NCBI GenBank assembly: GCA_011524805.1
Contig: WTJO01000028.1
Span: 17,410-33,472, forward strand
Reading direction: 5' to 3'
Source of the DNA: Alphaproteobacteria bacterium
Lineage (GTDB): Bacteria; Pseudomonadota; Alphaproteobacteria; Puniceispirillales; Puniceispirillaceae
DNA length: 16,063 nt
Within the stretch, counting starts at the first letter, position 1. The number at the start of each line of letters is the position of its first letter. The position numbers and the translations under genes were made by a program. A model generated the notes under the pieces. That model was not told where the DNA came from and made no database searches. It saw only the letters and a list, made by a program, of their open reading frames with translations. This document shows, piece after piece, positions 15,304 to 16,063 of the stretch.

Positions 15304-15672
15304 GGCGGGGTAAGGATGATTGTTGCTTGCAATTATACCTTTCGCATGCGATAGAACAAACGTCATATAAAAACAGAATAGAATGAGATAGATTATAACG
15401 CGCCTGCATACCGATTTCTGGCAGGCCAGAAGCAGATCAGACAGAAGGTCCTGCTTATTTGTGAATAACGTTTCCGGACATAGCTAGAATCTGAGGCAAT
15501 AACAGTATTTCTGTTAGACCGGACGCAGAACCGGCCAGTGTCGGCCATGCGGACAGATGCTATTCACCACACTCAAGAAAAACAGTTTTATATGATGCAT
15601 ATCTGGCAGACGGTCTGGCAGATATGGGCATAGATGCAAGATGATAAAGTAAACAGAGATAGAGATATAAAC
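15304..15672 (+). promoter_or_regulatory. Long structured rpsO-pnp intergenic region (presumed pnp leader)
   Basis: I see no coding potential here. The region holds several inverted repeats: CGCATGCG (15343-15350); GCCTGC (15402-15407) with GCAGGC (15421-15426); TTCTGG (15416-15421) with CCAGAA (15426-15431); AAGCAG (15430-15435) with CTGCTT (15451-15456); TAACAG (15500-15505) with CTGTTA (15511-15516); a GGCC-rich stretch at 15519-15553; and a long hairpin at 15599-15625. Possible -10 boxes are TATAAC (15394-15399) and TAGAAT (15485-15490), but neither has a convincing -35. It is most likely the pnp 5' leader; a small RNA gene is possible. Confidence 0.45.
15598..15626 (+). repeat. Long hairpin in the pnp leader
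   Basis: An 8-bp outer stem, CATATCTG (15598-15605) with CAGATATG (15619-15626), continues past one G-G mismatch into CAGA (15607-15610) with TCTG (15614-15617) and a 3-base loop. It ends 46 bases before the pnp ATG. It also contains a direct repeat of TCTGGCAGA (15602-15610 and 15614-15622). In enterobacteria an RNase III-cut leader hairpin mediates PNPase autoregulation; this could be a functional analogue. Confidence 0.55.
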
Positions 15673-16063
15673 ATGTTCAATATTTTCCGCAAAGAAATTG
15701 ACTGGGGTGGTAAAACACTGACGCTTGAGACAGGCAAAGTTGCCCGTCAGGCAGATGGCGCCGTGATGGCCAGCATGGGCGAAACAACAGTCCTATGTAC
15801 TGCCGTTGCCGCAAAATCGGCAAAACCGGGTCAGGATTTCTTTCCGCTCACCGTAAATTATCAGGAAAAAACCTTTGCTGCCGGTAAAATTCCGGGCGGG
15901 TTTTTCAAACGCGAAGGCAGACCATCTGAAAATGAAACGCTGGTTAGCCGCCTGATTGACAGACCAATAAGACCGCTATTTCCGAAAAGCTTCAAATGTG
16001 AAACACAGGTTATCTGTACCGTGCTGTCACATGATATGGAAAATAATCCTGATATTGTTGCGC
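15673..16063 (+). CDS. pnp: Polynucleotide phosphorylase, 5' end only
   Basis: The reading frame from ATG 15673 runs off the window after 130 complete codons. It gives MFNIFRKEIDWGGKTLTLETG, then KVARQADGAVMASMGETTVLCTAV, NYQEKTFAAGKIPGGFFKREGRP and SRLIDRPIRPLFP, the hallmark first RNase PH-like domain of bacterial PNPase. The enzyme is a trimeric 3'-5' phosphorolytic exoribonuclease that degrades mRNA, often with RNase E. Only purine-rich AGAGATAGAGAT precedes the start, a weak ribosome-binding site. rpsO-pnp adjacency is conserved in most Proteobacteria. The second RNase PH domain and the KH and S1 domains would lie beyond the window. Confidence 0.97.
   Translation, partial: MFNIFRKEIDWGGKTLTLETGKVARQADGAVMASMGETTVLCTAVAAKSAKPGQDFFPLTVNYQEKTFAAGKIPGGFFKREGRPSENETLVSRLIDRPIRPLFPKSFKCETQVICTVLSHDMENNPDIVA

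Noticed and set aside
1..16063. Mobile elements, CRISPR array, tRNA or rRNA genes, defence or toxin-antitoxin systems
   Set aside because: No transposase-like genes, regularly spaced repeats, cloverleaf-like sequence or unknown gene clusters were found; all genes are core housekeeping genes in conserved order.

Overview
The window is a conserved housekeeping stretch of an alphaproteobacterial chromosome, and every recognisable gene is on the + strand. The order is rimI (3' end) - miaB - phoH/ybeZ - ybeY - corC/ybeX - lnt - metK - trmB - rimP - nusA - ylxR - infB - rbfA - truB - rpsO - pnp (5' end). The join of the miaB-phoH-ybeY-corC-lnt-metK-trmB block to the rimP-nusA-infB-rpsO-pnp block, the long two-domain YlxR, and the MetK and PNPase sequences all point to Alphaproteobacteria. 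By eye the GC content is moderate (mid to high 40s percent) and AGA/AGG arginine codons are frequent. This would suit a marine lineage such as SAR116/Puniceispirillales, but that placement is only a guess.

Region 1 (1-7805): the tail of the RimI acetyltransferase, then a tightly packed series for tRNA modification (MiaB, TrmB), rRNA maturation and quality control (PhoH-like ATPase, YbeY endonuclease), the CBS-domain protein CorC, lipoprotein N-acylation (Lnt) and S-adenosylmethionine synthesis (MetK). SAM is used by both MiaB and TrmB. miaB/phoH, ybeY/corC and corC/lnt overlap, which suggests translational coupling.

Region 2 (7806-8000): an operon boundary. It holds a strong sigma70-like promoter (TTGATA-17-TATAAG), a GC hairpin with a T run, and a second promoter with a perfect TATAAT whose -35 overlaps that T run, all just before rimP.

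Region 3 (8001-15236): the transcription/translation operon rimP-nusA-ylxR-infB-rbfA-truB-rpsO, covering 30S maturation, elongation control, initiation factor 2 and tRNA pseudouridylation. An internal promoter candidate lies before infB. The rpsO leader can fold so that its ribosome-binding site is paired, as expected for S15 autoregulation.

Region 4 (15237-16063): the rpsO terminator hairpin, a 436-base gap rich in inverted repeats that looks like a structured pnp leader, and the first 130 codons of polynucleotide phosphorylase.

I found no mobile element, CRISPR array, tRNA, rRNA, toxin or defence gene, and no unknown multi-gene system. What deserves a second look is RNA-level regulation at gene junctions (rimP, nusA/ylxR, rpsO, pnp), a 15-bp in-frame repeat in truB, and an over-abundant CAGACAG heptamer.
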